The position numbers and the translations under genes were made by a program. From the NCBI RefSeq assembly GCF_029784165.1, contig NC_073696.1, positions 107,996,665 to 108,060,664 of the forward strand: a DNA stretch of 64,000 nucleotides, in the 5' to 3' direction. This stretch comes from Wyeomyia smithii (lineage: Eukaryota; Arthropoda; Insecta; Diptera; Culicidae). The notes beneath the pieces are model-generated. The model did not search any database. It worked only from the letters and a program-made list of their open reading frames with translations, and was not told the DNA's origin. This document shows, one piece after another, positions 22,941 through 34,509 of this stretch (positions are counted from its first letter, which is position 1; each line of letters starts with the position of its first letter).

Positions 22941-24750
22941 TGCTTATGCTTAGCTTATCAAGTTGGAAAATTAACGATCACAGCGTTACACTCGCTTGTG
23001 ACTAAAGTAGAAAAATCCCTCTTTTTGAATGAAGTAGCCCTATGCGCTTTCTCGACATTGAAAGGGCCTTCGATAATGCTTCATATTTATCGATGATACA
23101 AGGCATGAAAAAGAGACATTTCGATAATTGCATAGTCGAATGGATCCAGAGCATGCTCACAAACAGACAAATAACCTCAGAGCTGGCTGGATCATCAACC
23201 ATCGTGACTGCAACTAAAGGTTTCCCGCAAGGGGGGGGGGGGTTTCTCTCTCCCTTGCTATAGTCATTGACGACCTTCTAAGGAGCCTTGAGGCAGAAGG
23301 GTTTGAAGTTGTGGGCTTTGTTGATGACCTAGTAATAGTGGTTCGTGGTAAACTGTAAATGTGACATCATGATGCAGCAGGCCTTAAACCTTACACGCTC
23401 TTGGTGTATAAAAGAAGGCCTGAGCATCAACTCAGCAAAAACATCAATTGTTCGCTTCAAAAAAAGAAGAAAACTGCACCTGCAGTCTCTACATCTTAGT
23501 GGGGTGGAAATCAAATACAGCGACTCAGTTAAGTATCTCGGTGTCTGGATCTCGGTTATCTGGATGCTAAATTAACCTGTAACGCACACTTAGATTCAAT
23601 AATATGCAAGGCAAACTCAGCGCTGTGGGTTTGCTCCAAGATGGTGGTAAGAACTTGGGACTTAAAACCTAAAATGGTAATGTGGGTGTACAGCGCAATA
23701 GTAAGGCCTCGAATTTCTTACGCTTCGTTAGTATGGTGGCTAAAAACCAAGGAGACAACGGCAACGAGGAAGCTAGTTAAACTTCAGCAGCTAGCTTGTA
23801 TTGTCACTACCGAAGCAATGCGGAGTACACCTTTTAAAGCATTAGAAGCTATCCTCCATCTACTTCCTTTGAATTCGTTCAACTAGAAGCCAAAATAAGT
23901 GCACATTAGCTGAAACGACCAAAGATGATAAGAAAGGTCACTTGAAGATCTTGAATCTCCTACCTGCAGAACCAGCAACGAACATGAACAGTGATCCAAC
24001 TACGACATCCCATACTCAGTGTATGAACCCTCTCGCGGGAGGACCCAGCGTTCGTAATGGATCGATCAAGTTCTATACTGACGGTTCAAAAATCGTAACA
24101 GGAGCGGGAGCGTACGGTCCTAGAACTAAAATATCAGTAGCTATGGGAAACTGGCCAGCAGTCTCCAGGCTGAAATAGCCGCCATTATAGAATGTGCAAA
24201 AATCTGCCTGAAAAGGAAGTATAGACACGCCAGCATCTGCATTTTCACGGACAGTCAAGTGGCACTTAAGGCCCTGAAAGCTTTCAAGTGCATGTCTAGA
24301 ATTTTCTGGGACTGCATTTGCCTTCTACAACAGATGAGTCAGTTGAATTCTAATAGCTGGTCACTGTCCGAGCAAACATCATCTTCAGAGAATTGGTTTC
24401 ATCCAACATGATATTTGTCGCTTCTGCAACTCAGAAAGCGAACCCTCGGAACATATTCTCTGCAACTGCGAAGCAGTAATTAGACGCAGACTTTAGTACT
24501 TCAATGTGGGCTCCCTAGAACCTAAAAATTCTGGTCTGAGCCGCTAGTCAGGGTAACTAGTTTCATAAAACAAGTTATTCCCGATTGCCACCTATATCGC
24601 TATAGCTCGCCGTCTATCACTTCCTCAATAAGTGGTATACAAGCTTAAAGCGCAGTACAGCAAACCGTGGCATACCACAATAGTTCAAATAAATGAACGC
24701 AGTGGTCCAAAAACTCCTCAACAGGAAAAAAGTAGTTTTATAATCAATTA

Positions 24751-25543
24751 GGGGAACAGCTCCATTATTCATCTCAGCCCGTATATTCATCTCATTCAAC
24801 ATGTAAACACAATGGAAAACAGGAAAAAACGCATATTTTCTTCTTAAACTAATCGGATAATCCATATAATGGATTCTTTTTAGTTCACTTTAGATTCCTC
24901 ATAAAGTATAATCTTCAAAAACTCACTTAAAAGCACTAAATTTGATATTATAGTCGGGCATCTGCACTCGAAAAATCATTTAATTCAATCACCTACCTCA
25001 GAGAACAAAATCCGCGCATCGTTCTATACGGCTACAACGGGACTCGTTCTGCAGCCAACCAAAGTTTTTTTCATCACTAGCGAACCACTTTACATTTCAA
25101 TCACTAAACAAAATCACTCACTACACTAAGAATACTTTAATCTTTGAAATGTTCACCTCAAATTTCCTAAAACAAGCTTGAATTTGCAAAAATATATGAG
25201 ATGAATTTCTGCAATTCCTAAATTTCAACTGTATGTATTTTCTTCTGTTTTCACTACGTTGAAGAAAATCAAGTGAGATGAATATAGGGGCATTATGAGA
25301 TGAATAATTGAGCAGTGATTAAAGTTTTGTGATGGATATGGAAGCGTTGTGAAAAATGGTTTGTTTTACAAAATTCAGGATAAATTTAGCTAATTTTACT
25401 AAACATACAATGCTAAACGATTCCATAAGAGTACGTAAGCATATTTAGCTTATTTGTTCAATGATTTCGTGAAAAATAGGTATTTAATCCGTGCATTCTT
25501 TGTGAATATTGGCTTAATGAGATGAATAATGGAGCAGTTCCCC
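24751..25543 (+). mobile_element. TA-target MITE, copy 1
   Basis: A 793-bp non-coding element whose ends are inverted: GGGGAACAGCTCCATTATTC at the left and the complementary GAATAATGGAGCAGTTCCCC at the right, both flanked by TA. The motif GAGATGAAT or its complement recurs inside, near the ends and near 25195-25310. A second copy in opposite orientation is at 36669-37654. TA flanks and long terminal repeats suggest mobilisation by a Tc1/mariner-type transposase; this is inference. Confidence 0.8.
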
Positions 25544-25549
25544 TAATAG

Positions 25550-26340
25550 AATTATCTGTCGGGCAACTATTCAACGGAGTTCCTTAACATTTTAGATAGT
25601 TTTGAAACATCTAAAACTAGGAAATGTTACCGTCATGCTCAGAAACTTGGACGCGATGCTATGTTTTATGTTGAAAGTGTCATCGCTTCTTTGAATTAAG
25701 TTATTCTCTCAGTTTCGCGAGACGTAGTTTTTTTATTCCGTATAGAATAGATGAACCAGTAATGCCAAGTGCACCCCTTATGGCTGAATCACAACAGCGC
25801 AGTGGTACCAGTTATGACAGTTCTCTGGTGTTGGTACATCTCCCCTATAATAAGTATGTACAATAAAAGAAATGGGGACAAATGGTGGATTTTGCGATTA
25901 AAGCCCCTGTGAAATGAATGAATCAATCGATCAGGAATCACATTTTGTGTTGGCAACCAATGAAGCCTGTCCGATCTAAGCCACGCAACAAAATAGCCGA
26001 TTGTATCGTGTTCTTTAAAACTACGGGTTGGAAGGAGGACAATCAAATTCTTCTCGTGTCGGTTGAAAGCAGTTAGTATTATATGGTGTAGCACTCTCAA
26101 CCACGCAGCAGTATATCACGCTGTTGCGTGTTTTATCCTGCGGCCGTAACTGAGGGATAGTAAAATTCTGTTCTAAGTTCGATATGCTACTGTGGAGTCG
26201 AATTAACCGTCTGTCTTAAGACGTTTCAGTGTTTTCAATGTAGTGCAATGGAATTTCTAGAACGAATCCAGTATTTTCAGCAAAAAACACCGCACAGTGG
26301 TCCAATGAGGCAAAAAGTGGAATTTGATTCCATAGCGCTT
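25550..26340. other. gene-free stretch with a short dispersed repeat
   Basis: No gene. The segment 25697-25746 (TTATTCTCTCAGTTTCGCGA, GACG, then TTTATTCCGTATAG) is about 85% identical to 18641-18688. A minus-strand 103-codon open frame (25789-26100) has no recognisable motif. Confidence 0.4.
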
Positions 26341-26360
26341 TTCTCCTTCATCCTTCATAC

Positions 26361-27291
26361 TTAAAAGTTAGTTTTTTGTACTTAACTTTTGTTAGTTACA
26401 TTCTAAAAGAAAACGTTGTTCTGAAGAAGTTATGTTAAAGATGATATGTTAAACGTTTTTGTTGAAGACCAAACATCTCCGGGACTTTTCCTTACAAAGT
26501 TATATCATATTTGAGCTTATTTTTCCGATAATTTTAAAAACGTATAAAGTAAAATGGAGCAAGTGGAATCATGATGTCAATATTTTTTCTCAAAGATTAG
26601 CTCGAGTGCTCAAAACTGTTATAAGTTTCATTCGTCCCAATCCACCTAATCTTTATTCTATACGCTGTTAAAAATTATCGAGAAAATAAGCTAAAATGTG
26701 CTATAACTTTCTAAGGAAACGTCTTGGAGATGTGTGGCCTTCGACAACAACGTGTGTTTTATGTACCCAAATGCTTCTTTAGAACAACGTTTTCTTGTAA
26801 AAAGGAACTAACAAAAGTTAAGAAAATACTCCGTAACTCTGTAGCCAATGAAGATAGAAATTTCGTTTGTTCAGCAAAGTTTCATATTTTTGTACGTTCT
26901 AAAACTTTGCTGAATAAACCATTTCTCTATCCCTTAACACAAAAAAGTTGGCATTATTGATAAAAGAAAACCTACTGTGACATATGGTCGCCGTACTCTA
27001 ACATGGGTGGATTGGGACAAATGAAACCTAAAGGAGTTTATAGTACTTTAGCTTAACTTCAAGAAAAATTATTGACATCATAATTCCACTTTGCCCGTTT
27101 TTAACCTATACGTTCCTGAAGTTATCGAAAAAATTAGCTAAAATATGATATAACTTTATAAGGAAAAGTCCTGGAGATATATCGTCTTTGGCAAAAATAT
27201 GTGTGTTTTATGTGTCCTAACAATTCTTCCGAACAACACTCTCGTGTAAAATGCAACTAACAAAAGTTAAGTACAAAAAAATTACTTTTAA
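26361..27291. repeat. foldback repeat: inverted pair plus a partial direct copy
   Basis: About 300 bases at 26361-26660 reappear as the reverse complement at 27003-27291. Matching words include GGATTGGGAC(A/G)AATGAAAC, TATTGACATCATxATTCCAC, TATGATATAACTTTxTAAGG and CTAACAAAAGTTAAGTACAA. Between the arms, 26668-26825 is a further copy in the plus orientation (CTATAACTTTCTAAGGAAAC, GGAACTAACAAAAGTTAAG). No coding sequence is present. It could be a foldback transposon or a cluster of one dispersed repeat. Confidence 0.65.
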
Positions 27292-27299
27292 GTGAGATC

Positions 27300-28690
27300 C
27301 ATATAATATACCTTTTTCATAATACCATATAATATACATACCTATATACGTAATCATTGGATGTCGCTTTGTATCAATTCTAGAATGGCGAACACTTTTC
27401 CGGGTGTTTCTACCCAATTTGACACAGCTACTGCCACGATGAAAAGTTATATTATACTTATGCTTCACATGCAAGCTTTTCCCACTTGTTTGGTTGTGCT
27501 GCCATCTTACTGGCTTTATATCGTCATATTCGATTCTGCACACTGCTATAAAGCTTTCTGTTTCGGTTGACGTCCTTCGCTGAGTTTATCCAGAATCTAT
27601 CTTGAACTTGCTTTCAACTGAATGAAATTTTTTTATTTTACACGCGGTAAATAATTACTGTAATTAAATACTTTTCACAAGTTAGTCGTTCAATAGAGCG
27701 ATTTCCGTTCAGTTATTTACTTTGAGCTTTTGTTATTATGCAACGCTTGATATTTATTACAAAAGGTAAGCAATGCAGAATAATGTGTCATGTCTCAACA
27801 ACACAATAAGACTAGTTCATAAGTACCACAATCATTAACTTTTTTTTATCAGTACAAGAAAATACTACACTAACTATTTCGACAGTTTAAAAAAAATGTG
27901 CGATCTGAGGATAGTATCCAGGTTTCCTCGGGTACACATAAAAGTCCATACTAAAAATTCTAATACATATTATAAATATATGAATATAAAATATGCTTTT
28001 GAAAAGATTTTCAATCATCTTGGAGCTAGTGTTTCAGACTGGAATTAGCTGAAAGAAAATTCTAAACAAATTCCAATTTTTCATCACAGTAACGATATTT
28101 GTGAAAAAAAATTAAAACTTAAATTTAAATAGCAAAACGGTTTGCCTCTACTTTTTTAATAAGAATGAAATTTGAATGATCGCCATCAGTTTTTTTTCAT
28201 TCAGAAATTTCAAGACTAATAAAACTAGGTGTTTCAAGTAATAAGGCTTTTTTAACAAAGTAACCTGTAAGAACTTTCAAACTAGGTTTAACCCTTGTTA
28301 AGTTACTGCAAATTTGAAACCTGAAAAATCATGGTTTATTCACTTTGATCCCAAACAATGTCTGACGAGCAATGCGGTAATTTTTGACGTAGAATACGTC
28401 TTACGGCAACAATTACAGGGACCCAATTTCAATACAGGGATCCAATTTCAAAACCGAAAACATTGAGAGCGTCACGAAAATTATCCAATTTCAAACGTTT
28501 TAAACTCAGTTAGTTTCCAACCGATTTCTGTCATTTTGCAGCAATCGATTGGAAAATCATTTAAGCACCCGTCCAAATGCAGAGAATTGTGATCTAATTG
28601 TTCAAACTATTGTAATATTGAAAATTGTTAAACATTGTTCAAACACAAATGTCGACTTTTGATTGGTCGCTTGCTGCCTTTCCCTAAAAA
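27300..28690. other. gene-free AT-rich stretch
   Basis: No gene or repeat recognised; open frames are short and without motifs. Confidence 0.4.
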
Positions 28691-28738
28691 GGACGACAGA
28701 ATGGAGTACCTAGTTAGCCGGGAGTGCACTCTTTGGGC

Positions 28739-28774
28739 TATATAAGAGACTGTTTCTCCTCAAGCAAATCAGTT
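28739..28774 (+). promoter_or_regulatory. TATA plus initiator core promoter
   Basis: TATATAAG at 28739-28746 is followed by the arthropod initiator TCAGTT at 28769-28774, which puts the predicted start base (28771) 32 bases after the TATA start. This is the textbook spacing. An inverted CCAAT-like ATTGG lies upstream near 28662. Downstream is a CAG-rich leader and a 32-codon open frame from the ATG near 28812 that ends near 28910. What it drives is unknown: a short gene, a lost gene or a retroelement LTR. Confidence 0.5.
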
Positions 28775-29016
28775 TACTAGCAGCAGGCAGCAGCAGCGGA
28801 CATCGACACCGATGGCAGTTGCCGAAGTGGATCAGCAGCGGGCAACAGCGGCGGTGGTAGTGGTTAGCTGCAGTTCCTACCTCTTTGAGTTCGGCTTCCC
28901 TTCGACCTGAGTTGGGCCCCACCAGCGGTAATCCAATTCAGATATCGTTGGGTGAATACAACCCGAAACTGAAAGCGACTCGCACCGCCAGGTGGTTTGA
29001 TAAGCCACGATCATCC

Positions 29017-29265
29017 AGCGTATGTATATATAGGGTGTGTGCACATAGCATATGTGATGTTTATAGTGTGTATGCGCGTAAGTGCATGTTTATAGCGTGC
29101 GTGGCTTACAATATAGCGTGTGTGGATTGATAAATAGCGTGCGTGGTTTGCTATATAGCGTGTGCATGTCTAGCGTGTCTGTGCATATCTATAGCGTGTG
29201 TGGCTTGTTATATAGAGTACGTGGCTTGCTATATAGCGTCTGTGGCTAGCAGTATAGCGATTGAA
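29017..29265 (+). repeat. imperfect minisatellite, TATAGCGTGTGTGGCTTGC unit
   Basis: About ten degenerate copies of a unit of roughly 20-26 bases built on TATAGCGTG(T/C)GTGG. Examples are near 29125, 29150, 29200 and 29230. There is no coding sequence. Confidence 0.7.
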
Positions 29266-29269
29266 AAGT

Positions 29270-31040
29270 TTCATATATAATTGCAAATAAATCACCTCAT
29301 GTTGAATTCAATTATCACTGTAAATCATTCAAAACTAAAAATAAAAAAATTATGCAGTTGTCAATAAATGGCATTGACCAACACAATTAACCTTTTTTGA
29401 CTTCAGCTAGGCCCCAAGGTTTATCTGAAGAATTTCTGAGCTAATGAGCCTGAATCATATAATTTTTCGCGCAAGTCTTACTATTTGCAGCAATTAGTTG
29501 TAAAATTATCAATGCTATCGTAAAATGCAGAAAATTGTTATTTGAACTGTTATATTGTAGATTGGAAATACACTATTTGCCCTTGTCTATAGCCTCTTCG
29601 TAGCCACTGCCTAAATTAAGATATCTTAGTGCAACTTGATACAAAAGACAGCTTCAAAACAATTCAATTTCGTTCTTGTTTTGGATGCGGCAGCAAGTGA
29701 AAGCGCGGTGCCGGCTACAGAGGTAAACGTCATCTGGAGCAAAGAGACTATCAAATTAATTAACCCCAATTGAGTGTATTCTCAAACCTATTCCAAGAAA
29801 TACATTGACATAAGACAGGCTGTCGTATTCTGCGTTAACTCTTCGGTCGTGTCTTATAAACAACCTCTTTAACTATTTTTAGAGATTAAGAAGTAATCAA
29901 AGTCACCTATTTATTTGATTTTAATTTAATAAGAAATGTATTCAGAACAATTCGAAAAAAACTTTTTTTCCAGCCGAGATTCGAATATACAGTGACTTAT
30001 CAGAAAAAAATAATGTTGAGGGTTACTTCCGAAACAATCAGTTTTTTCACCATGTTTTTTCGTTTTCAGTATTAAGAATTTGTCCTTGTTATTGACTTTG
30101 TTAAGGCATGGATATAATTCAATTTCAAAAATGGATGTTTCGTGACAGCAGTGAAGCATCACAAAACTTTTCTTATACATGCCTTTTTCTGTTATTCTGC
30201 AAGCTTATCAATAAATAGTTCAATCCTGAGCCAGAAATTATGACCTTTCATTCCCGAGGAAAGCAAAAAACCAAACATAACCAAATTAATTATTCAAATT
30301 GATGCCTGCACCCATACCAATGGATCGATTCGAAATTCGACTCCCGATCTGTTTGGTAAATTAAAATTTCATTAATCGAGCTGATGTGATTGGTGGGCAT
30401 TCACCTTTTTGCAGATATCCCGTTGGCGTTTGTGACCAACACCAGAGAGCATGACCGGTTGCAGCGAGTAGATTGGCAAACAGGATACGGAAATTTGCTG
30501 GGTGAACTCGGTATTTATGGCTGACAGTGTCGAGGTACGCTCTGCTATTGGGGGAAAGGGATGTTTCGTGTTTTTTTTTCATGAAGCGCAAGTTATCTGA
30601 AGTTTAAAAAGTATATTCATTTTCACAGACGTTCGTCTGCATGAGGCATAGGGAGCAATTTATTGCATACACTGCTGGCGGGTGAAAAATTGCTTGCCGT
30701 ATGATGCGGTTTCAGGTGGCACGGTTCCAATGCGACGATGGGTGTGAAGGTTTTCATTTCATTGACGCTTTTTTCAGCACCAGTGGAATCCATAAACGAA
30801 GGCAATGAATAAATTAAAGGGAATTAGTTTTGATACGATTCCCGGGTCGCTGATTGTTACTGCCGAGGACCGTTTTCCTGTGGATAAAAATCAGTGAATA
30901 ATAAAGACGAAAAATATAATCAATCGTTGGCATCGAACAGAGTGAAACATTACGGGGGCATTGAGTCATTATTCGCTTCATTTGAAAATCGTGAGAATTT
31001 TTTGAGAGTGCTAATCAAATTGTTGTCTCGAATGATTTGC
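29270..31040. other. gene-free stretch 3' of the serine protease homologue
   Basis: No gene recognised. Minus-strand frames at 30361-30591 and 30623-30805 (76 and 60 codons) are in somewhat GC-richer DNA and might be remnants, but no motif is seen. Confidence 0.35.
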
Positions 31041-31044
31041 GATT

Positions 31045-33474
31045 TTAATATATAACAGTGCGAAGCCAACAAAAAAAAACTTTTAAGAACACACCTGACG
31101 GTTTGGTGTTTGACGGTGCCTCTGGGTTGTGCGATTCGGTCCATGGGTTCGCTGGGGCTTTGCTTGGGTTTGGTGGCAGGATTGCACCACCACTGCTGGA
31201 AGTACCACTAAACACGGTACCAGTTGCTCCAGGAAATCCGACGCTGTACAGGGAACCGCTTTCATTCTCGATCCACTCGCGATAGAATTCTACCGGAGTG
31301 TAGAACGCAGTGGTGTATTTTATCTGGTTGCAGCTTTGGGGATTGGCGGGTGGATTTATTTCCGCCAATATGGCCGCTAATTTGAAGTTGCACACTATCG
31401 CGGTGCCTCGGTCTTCACTCCGCCGTAGCGCCGCCGGATCCGACTGAAAATGTTCATACGTTTGTAAAATTGGCTACCGGATGGTTTATTGATCTCATTT
31501 ATTTTATTGAATTTAAAATTATTAGCGCAGGGATTTGTATAATGTGGCAGATAAATTTGTAACTACGTGTAGATTAATGGTTACAAGCGTGTTGGGCAGA
31601 ACTCAGTTTACTGAACCTTGCACAATGACGCCAATTTCATCATGTTTGAACTAATGAAGCCGAAACAAAATTTCCCACACGAAGGGGTTTTACATTATAT
31701 TAATCAATTGAGGTAAGGGTGCAACATGCATTAGGATCGGTTTTTTAGTAGAACTTGTTTACAATTATGCTTCGGTCCAAACTTGAATTAGCTTTTGTTT
31801 TAGAATACACATTCAATCGTATACTCACCTGGCAAATGTTGATACCATTTAATCGATATTCCCAGCAACTTTCATTAAATTTAAGCTCTCGATGGTGGTC
31901 AGAGCAAAATTTGGCGTCTACGTGACTGACATTACTGACCAGAGTGAAAGGATAATTCAGTGCCTAAAAGCAGTAACAAGAAAATTGAATTAACACTTTT
32001 TCATCATATTCATTCGCAGCAAAACGTAGTTTACACAATTCACGATGGAAGATTTCAGTAGCATGCTACTGGTTTCGGATTGCGTTATGAATATAAATTT
32101 CTGCTCCAACAATTCATAAATTATGAACAGAGGCAAATTAATTATTTATCGCGAAACTTTGTCTTTTCTGAAATGTGAGCTAGGGTGCTCTTAAGAAACA
32201 TATTTTGATTATGAATTAAAATAGCTTGCCCTTGTGATTAAGAGATGTGCCTAATTTTTTTCTCCTTATCCTTCTATTCTATAACCATGCACTGGGAATA
32301 TTGAGTTCGTCATGTAAAGGCGAATACTACTAAACTTTCTGTTATTGAAAATAATCCATAAATGCGAAACTGAACCTTGCCATAAATTTCCAGGTATAAA
32401 GAATCACGAAAACAGACATTGCACAGTTGGAGGGTTTCTGTCGACCTTGAACAAAAAAAAAAAAAAAAAAAAAAAACAGAGAGTACGTGTACTTACCCCG
32501 ACCGAGTTGTTATAAACGTTTGTAAAACAGTTTTCATTAACATTGTTACTGTGTGCAAACGAGGTTCTCTGGGGCTGCTGGAGCTCTATCCACTGGACCG
32601 CGGTTGAATTGTGCAGTGGCAGTGGGCGGTCGAGCTTATCATATGCAAGTTGGTTGTGCCATTTTACCAAACGCCGCCACAGTCACCGCGTACCGATGCC
32701 GGTGCCGCCAGTTATTTGCGATTTCCGTCCGGATCCCGGTGGAGATTCGTCGAAGCAAAAGTGAGAATAAAAGTTTATTAAATTTATTAAAATTATTTTT
32801 TGTTTCACTTGTTGCTGTTGAACTTTTTGTTGGCGGTAGGTACTGAAACCGATGGGACGGTGGTTCAAAGATTGAACAATGAGTGGATGATGTCGTGGAG
32901 CTTTTACTTACAAATTACACCGAGCAATGAAACAGGATGGTTTTTTGTTTGCTTATTTACCTTGAGTAGCGCGATATCGTTTTCTAGTGTCGTTGAATTG
33001 TACTTTGGGTGAGGTATCACGGATATTACATTTCGCTGAACGCTTTCATGATTGCCAAAGGATATTCGTCCTAAACTAATATATCCGGCATAGATAGAGA
33101 TTTCATTAGGATGGATAACCCGGCTGTGAATAATTCACATTAACTGTTGTAAAACTTCTAAGTTTTTGTTTTAGACATGAGCTTACCTTAAATTCGTTAG
33201 TTTATCTTGAATATAGGTACAACCTGCTGTGGTTAGAATGTACTCCGCCTTGATAATCACGCCACTACATATATTTGTTAATTGCCCACCTACTGTTGCA
33301 TTCCCCACGATAGCAGTTTCGTTTGATCGGATTGAGATCTGAAAGTCATGTTAATATACAAACTAAACTGATAATTTGTTTCTAAATAGTGCAGCCTACC
33401 TGATACGGAGCTGAAATCTCTTGGGCTTGGCAAATCGCAATTAGCGTCCACATTACCCCAAAGAAGTACCACAT
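31045..33474 (-). CDS. serine protease homologue (S1 fold, inactive), six exons
   Basis: Exons, all with GT/AG borders: 33400-33474, 33187-33338, 32961-33123, 32497-32634, 31829-31963 and 31045-31443, about 353 residues in total. Residues 1-18 (MWYFFGVMWTLIAICQAQ) are a signal peptide, so the product is secreted. The chymotrypsin fold is seen in SGVIIKAEYILTTAGC, LENDIALLK, and the C-terminal EDRGTAIVCNFKLAAI. In the catalytic triad, the His of TAAHC is replaced (TTAGC), the Asp of NDIALLK is kept, and the Ser of GDSGGP is replaced by Arg (EDRGTA). The protein should therefore be non-proteolytic, like the serine protease homologues that act as cofactors or regulators in insect immunity; that role is inference. 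The Pro/Ser-rich tail after SVGFPGATG may end by further splicing. The last ~15 residues look like intron read-through. Intron 4 contains a 25-base poly-A/T tract. A paralogue lies at 41344-43249. Confidence 0.8.
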
Positions 33475-33546
33475 TTTGATCAAGTTGCTTATTTACCTTT
33501 CGAGAGTAGGATTTTACTGCTTTGCAGTGATTTTTTCCAAGTTAAA

Positions 33547-33587
33547 AACTGAATGACACAATCTTTAATAGTTAGTCAGATATTATA
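33547..33587 (-). promoter_or_regulatory. TATA plus TCAGTT initiator of the minus-strand gene
   Basis: On the minus strand TATAATAT (33587-33580) is followed by TGTCATTCAGTT, with TCAGTT at 33552-33547. The start base would be about 33550, roughly 76 bases upstream of the ATG. The same two elements at the same 37-base spacing precede the plus-strand paralogue, which supports their function. Confidence 0.6.
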
Positions 33588-33599
33588 CTCTTTTAAAAC

Positions 33600-34500
33600 T
33601 CGTTCACTGTAGACACACATAGGTAAGGCACTGAGGAATGATTCACAAATTAGTTGCTTTAATTAAAGGTGCCACAGAAGAAGAGATAATTCTTCTTATC
33701 TTGGCACTCATTAAACAGAGGATGGTAATTCCAGTGCAGGGTAAACATGCACCGTTACTAATCTTGTCCACAGTTTCTATAGTTTATTTTACTTTGTATG
33801 AAGGAATACAATTCCTTCCTATTGCATCAAGTGCAACACATCTGTACAACTGCATCATGTCACAATTTTGATTCGTGACTTGAGTTGAATACCCGGTCTT
33901 GTTTGGAAATCAATATTAGCTCTGGTTATTATGATGGCTAATGATTTATATGTCACATATTATGTTTCTTACTTTGGGATAGGTTTGCAAAATAACTATT
34001 CCGAATGGACTGTTTTGCAAAATCTAAATCTAATAAATTTCTTTATTTCGCAAACTCATTACTTCTAAGTGTTGAATTGGGAACTGTAGCTTTTTGAAAT
34101 AGTGAAAGAGCTGCCATGGAAAAAATAAAAAAAAAACATTTGTTAAGAAATTTAGAAACGGCTTCATGCTTTTTCCGAGGGCTGGCCCCATATATCAACT
34201 CAGAGAACCTTCGTTTTGTGTCAAGAAACACATATGCCAAGTTAAGTATAGATCGGTTCATGTGTTCCATAGACCATAACTACTACTTCATTCAAATTCC
34301 ATGGCATGGTTCTTGCCTTAACCAATATATTTCTCAGATATTGAGATTACTTTCAAACGCTTCTATCTGCTTTGATCGATTTTCTTGATCAATTTATTGT
34401 TTCACTGCTTACTGTTTTACATTCAGATTGAAATCTTTACTATCAAATTGTGCAAAGAATATATCAATATTATCCACATTGAACATACATAAAAATACTG
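33600..34500. other. gene-free stretch
   Basis: Open frames at 33638-33871 and 34116-34388 have no recognised domain. No repeat boundary is seen. Confidence 0.35.
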
Positions 34501-34509
34501 CTGTTCACG

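Larger units (their letters stand above)
22050..22952. mobile_element. insertion inside the LOA-like element
   Basis: The LOA-like reading frame is left near YLKSESMTI (22010-22055) and resumes at AYQVGKLTITALHSL (22953), with only about a dozen residues of the element missing. About 900 bases of unrelated DNA are therefore inserted. The insertion contains a non-coding leader with T-runs, a tandem array (22277-22755) and a minus-oriented tRNA-like repeat (22775-22940). It may be one composite non-autonomous element, since the array-like phrase and the tRNA-like part also occur together near 13350-13540. Confidence 0.6.
20944..24725 (+). mobile_element. degraded LOA-like non-LTR retrotransposon, copy 1
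   Basis: Pieces of one ORF2 in order: the end of the endonuclease (NKPTFTNAVRQEVLDLTL near 20972, and MSDHRHICFEW near 21081 with the SDH motif); an inter-domain segment; and reverse transcriptase motifs VRSFQPYKSAGADGI (21762), FRPISLSSIL (21972), FLDIERAFDN (23047), TKGFPQGG (23214) and VGFVDDLVIVVRG (23313, the catalytic FADD reading FVDD). An RNase H start FYTDGSKIVTGAG (24072) and a terminal Cys-rich fragment (near 24410) follow. A related element at 48118-50526 matches throughout. RNase H after RT and this motif spelling point to the LOA/R1/I group; LOA is my best guess. Stops and frameshifts are many, and a 0.9-kb insertion (22050-22952) splits the RT. The 3' end shares ACAATAGTTCxAA with the other copy. 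Confidence 0.7.

Noticed and set aside
28700..28900. histone gene promoter
   Set aside because: TATA and inverted CCAAT spacing suggested it, but the downstream frame does not encode a histone and no 3' histone stem-loop was found.
32404..32670. continuous 88-codon minus-strand frame as a single-exon protein
   Set aside because: Only its middle (32497-32634) is coding, as exon 4 of the protease homologue; the rest is intron.
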